64,000 nt of DNA from Zeus faber. Taxonomy: Eukaryota > Chordata > Actinopteri > Zeiformes > Zeidae. Shown piece after piece: positions 11,955 through 28,764 of this stretch (position 1 is its first letter; each line of letters begins with the position of its first letter). The stretch spans positions 35,198,565 through 35,262,564 of the forward strand of contig OY482846.1 in assembly GCA_960531495.1 (NCBI GenBank), in the 5' to 3' direction. Both the position numbers and the translations under genes were made by a program. The notes under the pieces were generated by a model. The model saw only the letters and a program-made list of their open reading frames with translations. It did no database searches and was not told the DNA's origin.

Positions 11955-12759
11955 TTGAGCTGCTGGGTGAACTAATGATCTGACACTAGCTTGAGGTATT
12001 TGGTCATGGCGTTTATACTTCACATGTGCTCAGAACTTGTTTTCATGCAAAAAATACCCAGTGTGAAAGAAAACATCAAATAAAAAAAAATAAAAAGTAA
12101 AAAAGCTGTTTACAGGTACACCAGCTTGTAGTAAGGAAAAATAGATTGGCATGTTTAGAAGAATAGGTTTATGTGTATCTATTGGATTCAACCAGTCGAA
12201 ACGCCAAAGGGTAAGGCTGTAGGCAAAAGTTGTCTGACGACGGTTTTTCAAAATGATACTGATGCTCTTCCTGTTTAGTCATGTTTGTTATTAACGTTGC
12301 GATCAATACTATTGTTTATTAAGTACTGCCCACAGAGGCAAACAAAACAGTGTTCTGGAACCCAAGCGCCACATCTGCGAAACAAATCAAATCAGCCTAA
12401 ACGCTGTCGTCCTTAAGCTTCGGCGCAAACGTCCTGGAGGTAAAGAGCGCTATCTGCGGAGGAAATCCTTCTCCGCCGTTTGAGGAGTATGATCTCCACA
12501 GAGATCATCACCCCCACCAACGCCTCCCACCCTCCAAAATAACAAATTGCTGTCGTTCTGACTGACACTTCAAACGCCTGACACCTCCTCCGAATGCAGA
12601 TCAGCCACGGCTGGCTGGGTTTCGGGAGCGAATTGGGTGGAAAGGTAAAGGTAAGCAGTGAAGAGAAGGGAGTCATTTCAGAGAAGGGAAGAAACACACC
12701 CCCCCCCCCCCCCCATTTAATTTCTCCATTTCTACGTAACGAGACTCCTGATCAGTCGG

Positions 12760-13070
12760 GGACAAAGACGCGTGATGTGGGTGGCCGAGCATCCTCGGCT
12801 CTGGCCAGGGCCTCGGGGGCATGGAGATGGGGGTGGGGTTGGTAGATGGAGCGGAGCCGGCTCGCGACTCGCTCTGACACATGTTTGGAGTCCGACTCCG
12901 CCGCTGACGTCCGCAAAGTGACAGGGGACTCGGCAGCGCCCGTGCCCCGCGGAAACATACTCATGTGCGGAACGAGACGGAACGGACGAACAAACAAAAG
13001 CGTGAATACAAGCCGCCTCGCTCGTCCCGTCAAGGTCGCCTCCCGAGCTCCACGCACCTTAAGTTGTCGT
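12760..13070. other. CpG-rich patch
   Basis: About 300 bp rich in CG dinucleotides (CTCGGCTC, GCGGAGCC, CCGCTGACGTCCG, CCCGTGCCCCGCGG) between AT-rich flanks, with a TGACGTC site of CRE type at about 12904. It could be a CpG island or promoter, perhaps for an upstream neuroligin-4 leader exon, or a GC-rich repeat. Overlapping open frames of 92-144 codons exist, but none resembles a known protein. No splice-supported exon was found. Confidence 0.4.
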
Positions 13071-15130
13071 TGTTGTCGGGGGTCACCTTGGAGTTGTTTT
13101 TTAAAGCAGCTACAGCTACATTCCACATACAGAGATTTGTTAAAGGAGTCAGATACCGCCTGCCAGACAAACTTTACGGCCGGACGGTCCCTCCAGGATT
13201 GTCCCAGGAAGACTTATTCCTCTCTTACAGTATTTGTACTTGACAACTGGCTTATCCCATTGAGAAGGGAGGTGGAATGACACAAATTCAGATTGTGGTA
13301 GGGATGTGGTCGGGCTTGGCGATATTGGCTACTTCACATATCCCGATATTTTGTGACGAATGCCTCGATAATGATTTGACAATATTTTGTGGATGGCTAT
13401 TGCCGCTTATTATCCATAAGACAATTTGGTGCTTTGATAAGATTTAGATTCTCAACAAATTGCATTTCTTCATTGTAACGCAGCCTGTAAGACGACATTT
13501 TACTATATCGCAATATTATGACCAAAATGACAAAAATCCCCGGTCTCATGTCATAATAAATACCATGTTTGAAGTCATGTTTCAGTCAATTTGTTTTTCA
13601 CTCCATGTCAACAGTGTTGCCACACTGAGACAACGTTGCCATAGTAACCAGGCTGACCCGCCTTGCGACTTGATCAAACTTGATTCCATGTGCACAAATG
13701 CAATAGCTCTGCCGAGGTTCATCTCCCGCACTTCCAGTTTCCTGCTGCTGCTCCTTCTATCCAGGTCTAAGCAAGCCATTTCTAATTTGATTCAGAAATT
13801 AAGCAGCTGATTCATTCAATTATCACTATTACACAGTTTCCATCCAAAGGTAGGTCTCCAGCGATGAGAAAAATATCCAATGTTTATTAACTCTCCTACC
13901 CTATATACTGTATAGCCTTTCAGAGGCAAAACGCATCAAGTGCCCCCCCTTTAAAAATAATTACAAGGTTAATTGGAAAGCCATTATATGTGCCTTTGAC
14001 GGCTTTATTCCCACAAAGTAAAAGAGAGTTGAGCATTTAGTAGTTATCAGGAGAAGACACCCATGGGCAATATATACCAAATACAAAGTCACGACTTGAA
14101 ATTCTGTCCTGTGTATTAATGAGGAGGAGTCGGCAGCCACGGAAGACAAATGAACAACAATAAATATTGGATTCCTCTTATACTGCCTGGGGTGGAATAA
14201 CTATCTATAATTCTTTTCATTTCAGACATTTCCTTCAATAGGGTGGAGTCGGCGGGCCAGCTTATTGTTCACCTGGCACACTTGTTTATTTTTATGGGGC
14301 GGGGGGGGATTTTTGTTTCCCTTTCTTTTCTGCAGCGTGGAGCGATTGTGCACGGCTGCTTGTGCTGGTGAATTGTTTTTGCAGTTCTGCAAGCTGTGCA
14401 AATGTCCTCCCGGCGGTTGTCAAATGGATTTTAATTAGCTCTGCGGAATTTAAAGAATGTGCACGGGCGGATCACCAGCGGTAGTAGGAGCCAAGTGTAG
14501 CCAAGCTCACTTTTTTCCGATTGCACAGTTTGGACACATCACATACACACAGACACATATAAACATACGCACACACACGCACAAATACAATAATACACAT
14601 GCACAAACACAAACACACAATCACAAACACACATTAACGAAACACTGGAACACACAGACACACAGACACACACAAAAATACAAACACATAAGCATACACA
14701 CTCGCAAAACACGTAAGAAAACAAAAACCAAAACACAAACACACACAAGCAAACTGTTGTTTTCTTTCTGGCGTTCACATTCTGCCCCGACAGTCCCTTT
14801 GTCGGACTGCAGTCAGATGAATCTGATATTCTAATTTAAACTAATTTAAAACATTGGGTAGTTCAAGACCAGCGGGATGCCATGCGGAGGGGAGGGACGC
14901 TCTTGTGCCCAAAGCGAGTCGTTCTGTGCGAACATAAAAAAATGATCCTGTCGCCGTTGTCGTCACGCAGTTCGATGCCGTCGAAGTACGAAGATATGGC
15001 TCGTTGTTTCGGAGACACAAAGAGAGCTTCCAATTTAAAATTTTTGGGGAGAGAGAAGTCTCATCAAAACAAAACCTGACTGGTCTTGCAACTCCTCCTC
15101 CTCATAATTCAAGGCAGGGAACATCATGCG

Positions 15131-15253
<123 letters not shown>

Positions 15254-15555
15254 ATATACGCTCCACTTCTTCTCTTTTTGTTTTCCATCTGACTCCTATA
15301 GACTCATTGCAACGCCCCCAGAGATCCCCCCGTCTGTGCACAGCAGCTTAGTGAGGCCAACTGGTGGTCATTTCCAGTGGATGTCTGTGTGTGTGTGTGG
15401 GGTCTGTATTTATTATTTCAAGTCACTATTAGAATGCCATTTTCACAGCAAGTCACCGTCATCCAAAAAAACATCTACCTGCCAGATAATATGACCCTGT
15501 AATGCACTGATGTTGGAGGATGCACTTGGACAGCTCTGTTTGTGGGTTGTTTGTT

Positions 15556-17344
<1,789 letters not shown>

Positions 17345-18375
17345 TGCCTTTATTCGGGGAGTGCAACAGGCGGGAACTAACCGCAGCCTACCCTATGCCT
17401 TTTCCCCTTGTAACCGATTTCGAGCTGGAACATCGGATACATGTGAATATCTCCCGGGTCGAACCAGGTGTTTCTGGATTATCGTCTGTGAAGAGCCTGA
17501 GTCCAGCAAAGCCTGACGTCCACCCCCTTGTAGCCTTACCAGTACTTGGAAGGCTCCTTCCTGAGCGAGGGAGGGGCCTGGCGACCCGGACCACCTGGCT
17601 GAGTTCCATCCCGGGGCAGTCCCGGCGGTCATACCTGGGCCGCCCACAGTGCCCAGACGTCTACGCATGTCCCTGATTTCCCGCGGCGGCACCACACTGG
17701 AAGATGACGTGTAACAGAGAGGGGACAGCATGGGAGACTGCATGGGAGACAGCGTCCCGCGGCACCACAGGACCTGGCTGGTAGACATCCACCCTCCCCC
17801 GGGCCGGCGGAAGAGGGATCGTGTGGGAAGAAAAGGGGCGCCTCCCGACACCTATGGATGCAGCGGAGCCCTAGACATTCATCTCCAGGGCGCAGGGACT
17901 GGCTGGGGGCCCGGCGAATCCCGCGTGGGACTAAGGGTCGGATGCAGAGGGCCCCCGGATAGTCTCCTCAGGGGAATCAGGATGGGCTGGGGACCCAGTG
18001 ATTCCTGTGTAGATCCTGGGGTTGGACGAGGGTCTGGTCCTCTGGCCGGCTCCCGGTAGGCAGTGGCGGGCCAGTGGCGGCTCATGGCATGCTCCCGGGA
18101 ACTCACACAGAAGAGGAGGTGTCCAGCTGACAGGTGGGGATTTAGAGAGGGAGATGAGGAAGCCTTTCTGGCCGTGGTTTGCCAACATGGTGAGAGTTTT
18201 TATTAGAACGTTGAACAAAAAGACTCGCTGGCCACAAGTATAAATGATAAAGTGGAGGAATGGCATTCTGAACTGGCTCCTGGTTGGCTGACGAGCCTGT
18301 GTGCCGATCCCCTCTGCAAGACAGACAAACATTAAGAAAGCTCCTTGCCCCCAGTTGGACCAATCACCACCGCAC
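17345..18375 (-). mobile_element. Ty3/gypsy-type LTR retrotransposon fossil, fragment
   Basis: The minus strand encodes part of a retropepsin-like protease region (DSGS motif) with proline- and glycine-rich sequence before it. DNA at 17365-17470 and 18300-18375 resembles parts of the fossil at 30565-32760, so both are one family in one orientation. No integrase or LTR was recognised here. It is broken by several changes and looks old. Confidence 0.7.
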
Positions 18376-19154
18376 AGGCACGGTAAAGTTTGCCATGCTG
18401 CTACTAATGCTTCCACTACTACCACTACTACTATTACTATTAATAATACTAATAACAATAATAATAATAATATGCATAATAATATGCATAATAATAATGC
18501 CTCGAAACGGGTTTTTGGCACTGCTTGAAATGTAGCCATACCCCCACACTCATGCCTCAAACTGGAGAAGGTGAACATACTCGTCTTCTTGGCACGGAAC
18601 CTTGAGTCAACTAAAAATCAAACAGGCCAGACATTTTGATTTATTGTTTGTTTTTTTGCTCGTTTGTTTGTTTATTTAACAAGGACAAGCAGAATAAACA
18701 GGGACTCTCGCAGAAAAGTGCATTTTGGCATAATCCAGCCAGGCTGATCTGATCTATTTGATTTTGTTAATTTTATTTAACAATACCATACTTAAATGTT
18801 ATATTGTTTGCTTACTTTATTTAATATCTGAGAATGTTAAGAAAGGCTATTTAATTTCATTTGACTTAGCAGCAAAAATTTCATGACCGGTCCAGCCCTG
18901 GTACCAACACTGAACTGGGGGAGACTGTATATCATCACTATGCACCTCACTCCAGAATGCACAACCGACCTGTGCTTTTATGTGGCCCTCCATGCGTGAC
19001 AATGCACCGATTGCGCTTTTTTCTTTCAATTACAAAACTGAGGGACATACATGATCGAGAATCCCTTTTTCCTTTGCTGTGTTTGGGGAAATGGGAGGAA
19101 ATTAGGAGAAGCAGCGCAAATTGGCACAAAGGAGCTGAGAGGAGACGTCACACT
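18376..19154. other. Gene-free stretch with trinucleotide repeats
   Basis: About 18399-18500 is a degenerate run of ACT, AAT and ATA units. About 18640-18850 is AT-rich with GTTT repeats. No gene was seen. Confidence 0.6.
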
Positions 19155-19830
19155 TATTGTTTCAAGATTCAAGATTCAAGATGTTTGTTTATCACATACA
19201 TATAGATATGAGCATACATACTGTATATGCATTGAAATGTCATTGCAACGCACCCAGAGATTATGCACAATAAGTATCAAACTGACACTATCAAAAATAA
19301 TTTCTGCCTAACTAAACTAACTGATTCCAAGAACATAATGCAGTTGGTAAATACAATAAAATAAAATAAAATAAGATCCAAAAGGTAACATACTGAGTGG
19401 GGGTACAAAATAGAAATAAAAGGAATCGACTATTGTGTATATGGAATAGGCTATTTTGTATATACAGATATGTGCAATAAAGTGGTATGTGAATAAAGTG
19501 AGGTAGTGTGTGTAGAGATATACAGTATAGTATACAACAGTTCGACACAGCAATACAGTAACACCGAAGAGAACAGCAATACAGCACAGTACGCTAACCC
19601 AGTACAGTGATACAGTATGCAGTACAGCATGCAACATACAGTGCAGTAAGGCAGTGGGGCCTATTCTAGTGTCTCAGTGAGGGCCCCTGGTGAGTTCAGC
19701 GTTGACAGTCCTTATGGCTTCCTGGAAAAAACTCTGTCTCACTCTCTCTGTTCTCACTGTGTGACTGGCGCTTGTCCGACCACAGAAGCTAGAACAGTCT
19801 GTTGTTGGGGTGCTGAGTATCCTTCATGAT

Positions 19831-19880
19831 CCTGCGGGCTCTGCTACTACACCAGGAGGTGTAGTAGCAGAGCCCGCAGG
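19831..19880. repeat. 23-bp perfect inverted duplication inside LINE copy 3
   Basis: Arms at 19831-19853 and 19858-19880 are exact reverse complements around a 4-nt loop (AGGA). The sister copy at 1735-1790 has ordinary coding sequence instead of the second arm (LELYTKRCSSRARR becomes GLCYYTSWCSSRARR), so the inverted copy arose in place. Confidence 0.93.
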
Positions 19881-21375
19881 GGGTAGATCCAGTGGTAAGT
19901 TTGGCTGAACACACCACCCTCTGCAGGGCCCGCCTGTCCTGAGCAGTACAGTTCCCAAACCAGGCAGTGATGTTGCCTGTCAGGATGCTTTCCATTGTGC
20001 CAGAGTTGAAGGACTTGAGGATCCTCACTGAAACCCTGAATTTCTTCAGCTGCCTGAGGTGGTAAAGACTCTGGCTCGCCTTTCTCACCAGAGTGTCTGT
20101 ATGTCTAGTCCAGGTTGAGTCCTCTGTGATGTGGACTTCCAGGTACTTGAAGCTGCTCACCCTGTGGACAGAAGTCCCATTAATCGCCAACTGCGTGTGC
20201 ATCCTTGGTTGTAATGCCTTCCTAAAGTCCACAATCAGCTCCTTAGTTTTGCTGATGTTCGGGAGGAGGCTGTTGTCGTGGCACCAGAGTGACAGATCAA
20301 CCAGCTCCTCATGGTAGGCCTTCTCGTTGTCATCGTTGATCAGGCCCACCACAATCTAGGCACACAGCGGAGTGTTCAGTCCCAGCTCCAGATGGTATTT
20401 AAAGCTGAACTGTAGTCGATGAACGGCAATCTCACACAGGCCATCCAGGTGTGTGAGCGTTGTGCGCATTACCTGGGAGACTGCGTTGTCCGTGGATCTG
20501 CTCGGCCGGTATGCAAATTGCAGCGGGTCAATGGTGCAGGGGAAGGAGGCGCTGATGTAACTCTTAATCAGCCTCTTAAAGAACTTCATGACTATCGAGG
20601 TGGGAGCCACCGGATGGTAGTCATTCAAGCAGGCTGGAGAGGCCTTCTTCAGCACAGGGATGATGGTGGACCTCTTGAAGAAGGACGGGACCACCGACTC
20701 AGCCAGGGAGGCATTGAATATCCTAATGAGCACCGGGACTAGCTGGTTAGCACAGATTTTTAGTACTTGCCTAGATATACCATCTGGACCCGCAGCTTTT
20801 CAGGTGTTGACATGAATCAGAGCCCCCCTGACGTCATGCACAGACACTGAGAGTGCGGCATCATCCCCAGTGGTGTAACTTTAACTAGCTGACGAGCTAG
20901 CGGTGTTGTTGCCAACCTCAAACCGTGCAGAAAAGAAGTTCAGTTTGTTGGCTAGGGAGAGGTCCACACCAGTGGAGGAGGGGCTGCTCTTGTAGCTGGT
21001 AATGGTCCACAGCCCCTGCCACAAGCGTCTGGTGTTCCGTTGCTTCATCTGTAGCTCAACTGTGTCCTTGTACGTCCGTTTAGCATCTTTCACCCCCCTC
21101 CGCAGCTTGCATAATGCCGCTTTATAATTGTCCATGTTGCTGGATACAAGACAGATCAGAACGATGTTGTCCGCTAACGTAGCTTTGAAGCTCGTAGCTA
21201 CTTCTGTAAACTCGCTGACGTCACTTGAACTTGATTGGAACATGTCCCAGTCGACGTCACTCAGAGTGTCCTCTGATTGGTCTGACCACTGCTTTACGTC
21301 CCTCGTTTCTACCGTTCCACATACGATGCACAGAAAGTAACAGAAAGTTACGAGATGGTGGTGTTATCGGATTTC

Positions 21376-21720
21376 CCGAAAGCAAGTCAAGTCAAGGCAA
21401 GTCACGCTTTATTTATAGAGCGCATTTCATACCAGGGCAACACAATGCGCTTTACAAAGAAATACAAAAAAAGAAAGAGAGAATGTAGTTGTCAGCCGGT
21501 CATTACAAAATAATGCCCCTGAAACAACAGCAACAACAAAAGCAACAACAAAGACAACAAAAACAACAATAAACAACAATAAAAGCAATTCCAACCACAG
21601 TGGCAGCAACAGCAATAGAAAACAACAACAGCAGCAACAATAGCCACAGAAACAACAACAATGGCAGCAGCAACATCGACACCAGCAGCAACGTACACGC
21701 AAAGACGTCACCGGAACCGG
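21376..21720. mobile_element. Nested interspersed repeat with AAC-rich tail
   Basis: Within LINE copy 3, between its RT and endonuclease parts, is AAGTCAAGTCAAGGCAAGTC followed by TTTATTTATAGAGCGCATTT and GCGCTTTACA, then about 180 bp of AACAAC/AGCAAC repeats. The TTTATTTATA-GCGC...GCGCTTTACA motif is a common fish dispersed repeat end. It is an insertion into the LINE; its class is not resolved. Confidence 0.65.
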
Positions 21721-22570
21721 AAGTGGTAGCTCTCACCGGAACCGGAAAGGTCACTCAGGTTAGAGATGGTTAAGTTGAGGTATAAGGTAAGTGAGAGTTA
21801 AGTTTAGGTATAAGGTTAGCAGGGTAAGCAGGGAGCGAGACGGTCTTGTATCCGTTGTTGTACGGTGTGTAGCAGTAGGCCGAAGTTCTATCTCCCCTGG
21901 TGGCACACGTGTGTTGGTGGAAAATAGGCAGAGCTTTTTTCGCACAAGGTTCGCCCTGTTAAAGTCCCCAGCCACCACCATAGCCGCGTCGGGATGTTTA
22001 TTTTGAAGTCCGCACAGCAATATAGGTCCGTTAGTACTGTGTCGGTATCCACTTGTGGTTGAATATAAACGGCTGTGATGATGACCGTGCTCAATTCCAG
22101 GGGAGGTAGAATGGACGGCATGAGACGGTCAGCTGTTCCAGGTTCGGCGAGCAGGTGTGAGAGAGAGTCTTGATGTTGTTGGGGTTACACCAGCTGCTGT
22201 TGATCATGAGACAGGCGCCTCCACCCTTGGACTTCCCCGACTCCTCCAACCTGTCGGTGCGAAACACAGAGAAGGCAAGGACGTATTGCCTGATCCGGCA
22301 CCAGCGGGTTCAGCCATGTCTCCGTCAGGCAGAGGATGCAACAATTTCTCATATCCTGTTGGAATTTAATCCTCGCTCCAAGGTCTTCCATCTTGCTCTC
22401 CAGGGACTGGACATTGGAACGAAGGATGCTGGGCAGAGGAGGACGGCAAGGTTGCATCCTCATTGTGATCTGAATGCTGCCTCGTATACCGCAGTGTTTC
22501 CTCCATCGGCCCACCTATGGAACAGCGACTCCATTGGTGACTCCGTTGTTGATGTTTTCCTTGTTGAGAG

Positions 22571-22603
22571 TCTCCACTGGCCACCCTAGATGGCCAGTGG
22601 AGA
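22571..22603. repeat. Perfect 13-bp hairpin in the LINE 5' region
   Basis: TCTCCACTGGCCA at 22571-22583 and its exact complement at 22591-22603 are separated by 7 nt. Confidence 0.9.
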
Positions 22604-23109
22604 TAAATTATCCAAAGTTTTTCTTTCAGGGAATTTTTTATATCCACGAGTGCAGCATAGTCATAGGAGATCACTGCCAATGAGTTTTTGACAGACATAG
22701 CGATGTAAAACGAAACAAAATACTAAAATATGCGTAATCGACACGGAGCGTCTGTGCAGGTGACCGCAAGGAGTGACACCACAATTGCATGTGACCCCTA
22801 CACTGATTGTGTGGCCCCCCTAGCGTTTGTGACCCTAAACAACCGCACAGAGTGCTTATGCTACGGCCAGCCCTGCTGGAATGGACTGCAAAGAGTTTCA
22901 AAGTCTCTCATTCATTAAAGTCACTCATTCCCCTGGATTTCTTTTTGTTATGGATATCTAATTTGCTGGAATATTTCATCTTTGTTAATATTGTCTGTGA
23001 ATTGTGGTTCTGAGCCATGCGACTGATCTGCAATGTTTGTTATTTTATATCTACAATTTGTTTTCATTTCTCTCTCTGTACCTGATAAAATACGAAATAA
23101 AATAAATAT

Positions 23110-23147
23110 TAACATTATTACTGCAAGAATACGCAGTAATAATGTTA
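23110..23147. repeat. Perfect 15-bp hairpin
   Basis: The arm at 23110-23124 (TAACATTATTACTGC) and its exact complement at 23133-23147 enclose an 8-nt loop. Confidence 0.9.
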
Positions 23148-23564
23148 CTAGCAAACGCTCTAATGACGAAAACTCACCGAGTCTTGTGGCAGTGGTTGTC
23201 TGTGAACATGTTGTCCTCAAAGCTATAGTGCATGGCACCTTACCAGGGCACTGTTTGTCCAGGACCTCACTGTACCTTTGTGTGTTATTTTTGCGGTTAA
23301 TGCAGACAGCTGCCATTGCCTTAGAGCGCTGGTGTTGGCGTTAAATTGGGTTGCATACGGCTGTGCTCGGCGTGGCATTTCAGACGGCTGTTGGTATTTC
23401 AACCGCAAACTTGTGGAAGGAAAGAATTTTCAATATTTCAGTTGGATTAAATAAACACAGCCCTGGCCTTGGAGGTGTGACACTGAGGCGTGAGTCATCG
23501 ATAAGGTGCCACGGTAAAGATAAAAACATGTCATGTCCTGTTTTAACTGTACTTAACACTCAAA

Positions 23565-23580
23565 GGCACACACATACACA

Positions 23581-23656
<76 letters not shown>

Positions 23657-23657
23657 G
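23565..23657. repeat. (CA)n microsatellite
   Basis: About 90 bp of CA repeats with a few TA interruptions. Confidence 0.97.
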
Positions 23658-23872
23658 AGTAAACCCTGAGTAAACTATGAAACCGACAAATCAACAGAAC
23701 TGTTATTACGAGCACATTTTTTCGAAGTGGGCTTAAAAATAGATAAAGTGCATTGAGATGTGGGGCCTCAGGTCCATGCCACTCAAAAAAAGACAAAAAA
23801 AAAAAAAAAACTTGGCTCTGCTGGCTGCCTTTGTGTGGAGTGACCTACATTAAGCTGCCCAGCCCGTGCAGA

Positions 23873-23937
23873 GGATGCATTAATACAGATCTCAGGCTGG
23901 GAGGGCAGGGGCTTGAGGGGGCTGGATTAATGCATCC
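23873..23937. promoter_or_regulatory. Inverted pair of GGATGCATTAAT boxes
   Basis: The 12-mer at 23873-23884 recurs as its perfect reverse complement at 23926-23937, 41 bp apart. The core ATGCATTAAT resembles POU or homeodomain binding sites. It lies 3 kb upstream of the first neuroligin exon in the window. A regulatory role is a guess. Confidence 0.35.
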
Positions 23938-26520
23938 CCGGCAGTGGGAGCGTTGTGCCCATGATGAAGGTCTGGAGAAAGGGTCCTGAGGGGACACCAC
24001 AGTGCTCAAGAACAATGCAACACAAAACCTTAATGGGATTTTTTTTTTTTTTCTTTTCTTTTTTTGTCTCTGAACCATTTGGGTGCTTGCATTTCAATAA
24101 ATGCCGAAGAGATCTCTAGAATAGTAGAAGTAGTTGAAGACTTAAAACACTATCTTGTTAACAAGTGGGGTTTTCAAGTGGAATTATCTGTATTGGGTGG
24201 ATTAGCACTACCAATTCAGGAATTCCATTCAAAACTGCAACATTTTTTTTTTTTTTTTTTCCAACATTCAGGTTCAACCGCCTGCTCTAAGGCAGTCGCT
24301 TTCTTTTGTGGAAAGTTTGCGTCCTTCTGATCGATTCGGATATTTTTTCACCCCAGGGTGCTATTCTTTTCGCAAATGTTATCCATATCGACTGTTTGCT
24401 GACCACAACTAGTGATGTCGCTAGCGACGCTCACTTTTTGCCCTAAAACTGGCAAAAAAAAGTTTCTTAATGAAAGCCAAATATGGGATTCACTTTCAAA
24501 CTAAAAAATCTCATGGACTACCACTTTAACAGGGGTGTTTTTGTGTCAGCTTGGATTATCATGTGTGTGGAAATGTTTTGATATGGTATCAGTGGCCGAT
24601 GCTTTAAATGAGTGAATGAGTAGAGAACCCGTGAGTTATTTGGCCATGACTGCATCCCTCAATTTTTCATTACCCGCTCTTTGATATACAACAGGGGTGG
24701 AAAAGCCCTCTCATTTCCACATGGAAAGTCTAAAATCCAGGCAATATTTCACTACAGCTCTCCAGTTTCTTTGGTGTATCAAAATGTTATATGACGCAGG
24801 GCAATTTTTTTTTATATATATAATCAGTGTTCTGGACATAGTGCTGCTTACATCTCTGAGCAACATGAAAACAATGCATCGGTTCTTGTTCTCACACACT
24901 CGTATCTGCAGGTTGTACGAAAACACTCCCTTCATTCTCGCCGGTCTACGTATTGCAAATCTCATTTACACAGGACATTTATACGAGTCAACGCGATGTT
25001 TGCGATTTGAATTGAAACAGCCTGTGAAGGGACAGAAGGTCTCAGAAAAAAAATGACAGGTATTCCTCCAACTTCTTAACATGTAGACTGAAATGCTGAG
25101 ATTGGAATGACATGGCGCCCTAAGTTTGAAGGTGCTGTTAGTGGGTCTGAGTTGGGTTGCCATGTGAAATGACCGCTCACAGCAGAATGGCCTGGTAGAG
25201 AGGCAGGCCCGGCGCCACGTGGGGGCAAGAGAGGGGGCGGGAATTTTTTTCTAGAATCGATCTTGTGATGGCATATCAGTGCCAAAATCAGGGAGATCCA
25301 CATGCGAGGCTGTACAGTAGAGGAGCCGCGACTGCAAACTCAAACAGGTGGGCAGCCATAGAAGAATATCTCTACTCGCACAAGCAATATTGTAGCGCTC
25401 TGAACAATGGACAGACGAAGCAAACTTTCATTACATATATACATTACAGATACATTTTTTTCCTCAGAGTAGATTCATTTCACGATAATTATTGTCTTGA
25501 ATGTTTGTTTAAATTATAATTAACCTAATTTGTTAACTTATACACATAATACAGAGAGGCACATGGCTAAATTATTTTGCGGAATGACGTCATCGGACCT
25601 TCCCCTCACTTTGCGCTTGCTTGCTGCCTGTCACCGTTCACATGGTGAACTGGAGATCTCTTCCACACGCAAGTTACGTGAACAGCCGCGCACAATTGTG
25701 CTTCCCATACCGTGTTACGCCTGGCAACTTTACCCCCGCCCGGACAGCCCTGTAGTCTATAAACAGATTTGCCCCCTTGCCATTTTTAACCGCCCCCTCA
25801 GTCACTTCATCGCCGAGCCTGTAGGGAGGGAGAGGGAGAGACGGGGCTCGTTGGCGTTGGGGCTCGAAGAGAAGCCGCCAGGGGGCTTGTAATCCCCCCC
25901 AACGTCCCCCTCCACGCCCCCGGCCCACCATGACAAACTGGCTCAGCTTTTGATCAAAGGGATCCGTCCATCCATCCATCCATCCCTCCCTCCCCCACCC
26001 CCCATCCAATTTGTCCTCCCTGCTGACTCTGCTTCCGTTCTCTCCTCTCATCGGGGGAGGGGAAGGCAGGGGGCCAGGAGAAGACAGGGGGGGGTTGGCA
26101 TCCCTGGGTGTCACCGGTGCCAGGCTCCTAGGCCCTGGCAGTTAGGGTGGTGGGGGTGGGGGCGCTGGGAGCGAGGCGCTGGGAGTGGTGGAGGACAAGC
26201 TACTCCCCAGCGGCAGTATTTAGGAAGCCACTCATTGGGTTAAGGCACATTGCTAATTTGTCGACAACTTTCAAGATTTCGAACGCCCTGCCAAGAGGGT
26301 TGGGAGGGTGGGGCCAGAGGAACGGTTTTGGTTTCAGTTTCCCAGGGTCATTAAAGGGACAGTTACAACCATATATTTCCCGTATTGAGGCCTTGAGAGA
26401 ATAGATTGAGACTGAAGAGGCGTTCCAGCTCCCTCGGAAACTGGGAATTACGACCCTCCGAGTGGAATGTTTCCCCGCATTGGAAGCACAAGACGCCGAG
26501 TTCACATGAACGCAGCGCGG

Positions 26521-26760
26521 TTTCAAAAGTTTCAAAGCTTTATTTGTCAACGCTTAACAGTACAGCAAGTGTCATGTTAGCGCTAAAATGCTAACATGCA
26601 AAACAAGTAAAAGTGATGACAAGCGAAAGTGCACTCAAATGAAGTTTTATAGGAAATATACAAATCTCAAACATTTGGAAAAGCAGAGAGAACATGTACG
26701 ACATTTGGAGTAAAGTGAGCAAAGTGAACCAAAGTTAAGGTAAACATAGTTGTACGCTTA
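26521..26760 (-). mobile_element. LINE 3' tail-like repeat
   Basis: TTTCAAAGCTTTATTTGTCAA followed by CAGTACAGCAAG is the reverse complement of a common fish LINE 3' end. It lies about 150 bp upstream of a neuroligin exon. The left border is clear; the right border is approximate. Confidence 0.5.
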
Positions 26761-26785
26761 TAGCGTATCCTAATTTATGTCTTAG

Positions 26786-28764
<1,979 letters not shown>

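Larger units (their letters stand above)
11328..15130. other. Gene-free stretch with microsatellites
   Basis: No exon was recognised. Short (GT)n runs lie at 11430-11462 and 11659-11684. A run of 16 C lies at 12699-12714. A CpG-rich patch (12760-13070) is listed separately. About 13300-13520 resembles the widespread fish repeat with GGCGATATTG-type ends. About 14550-14755 is a degenerate CA-rich tract. Around 14400-14450 is a TTTTAATTAGCTC motif of homeodomain-site type, function unknown. Confidence 0.55.
19155..22710 (-). mobile_element. LINE (CR1/L2/Rex-like), longest copy (copy 3)
   Basis: Read from high to low coordinates. A YDYAALVDI leader sits near 22640. An AP endonuclease follows (LTETWLNP near 22280; a second motif AGDFNRANL near 21960). 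Then comes a spacer with a nested repeat, the RT domain (20360-21240), the thumb and C-terminus (19790-20350), and a long 3'UTR ending in GATTCAA repeats (complement at 19165-19182). Relative to copy 2 it lacks roughly 240 bp at about 20357, including the FADD catalytic box, and a shorter piece near 20395. Several frameshifts split the frame. It is dead, but it defines the family's structure. Confidence 0.88.
22711..26520. other. Gene-free stretch upstream of the first neuroligin exon seen
   Basis: I looked for the preceding neuroligin-4 exons (conserved HGGSYMEGTGN and EDCLYLN segments) and did not find them. About 25560-26200 is GC-rich with CATC repeats (25966-25986) and pyrimidine-rich runs. 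T runs occur at 24039-24053 and 24244-24260, and an A run at 23795-23810. No RNA gene was recognised. Confidence 0.55.

Noticed and set aside
12752-13280. Overlapping open frames of 92-144 codons on both strands
   Set aside because: GC-rich DNA lacks stops by chance. The proteins have no recognisable domain and frames overlap on both strands.
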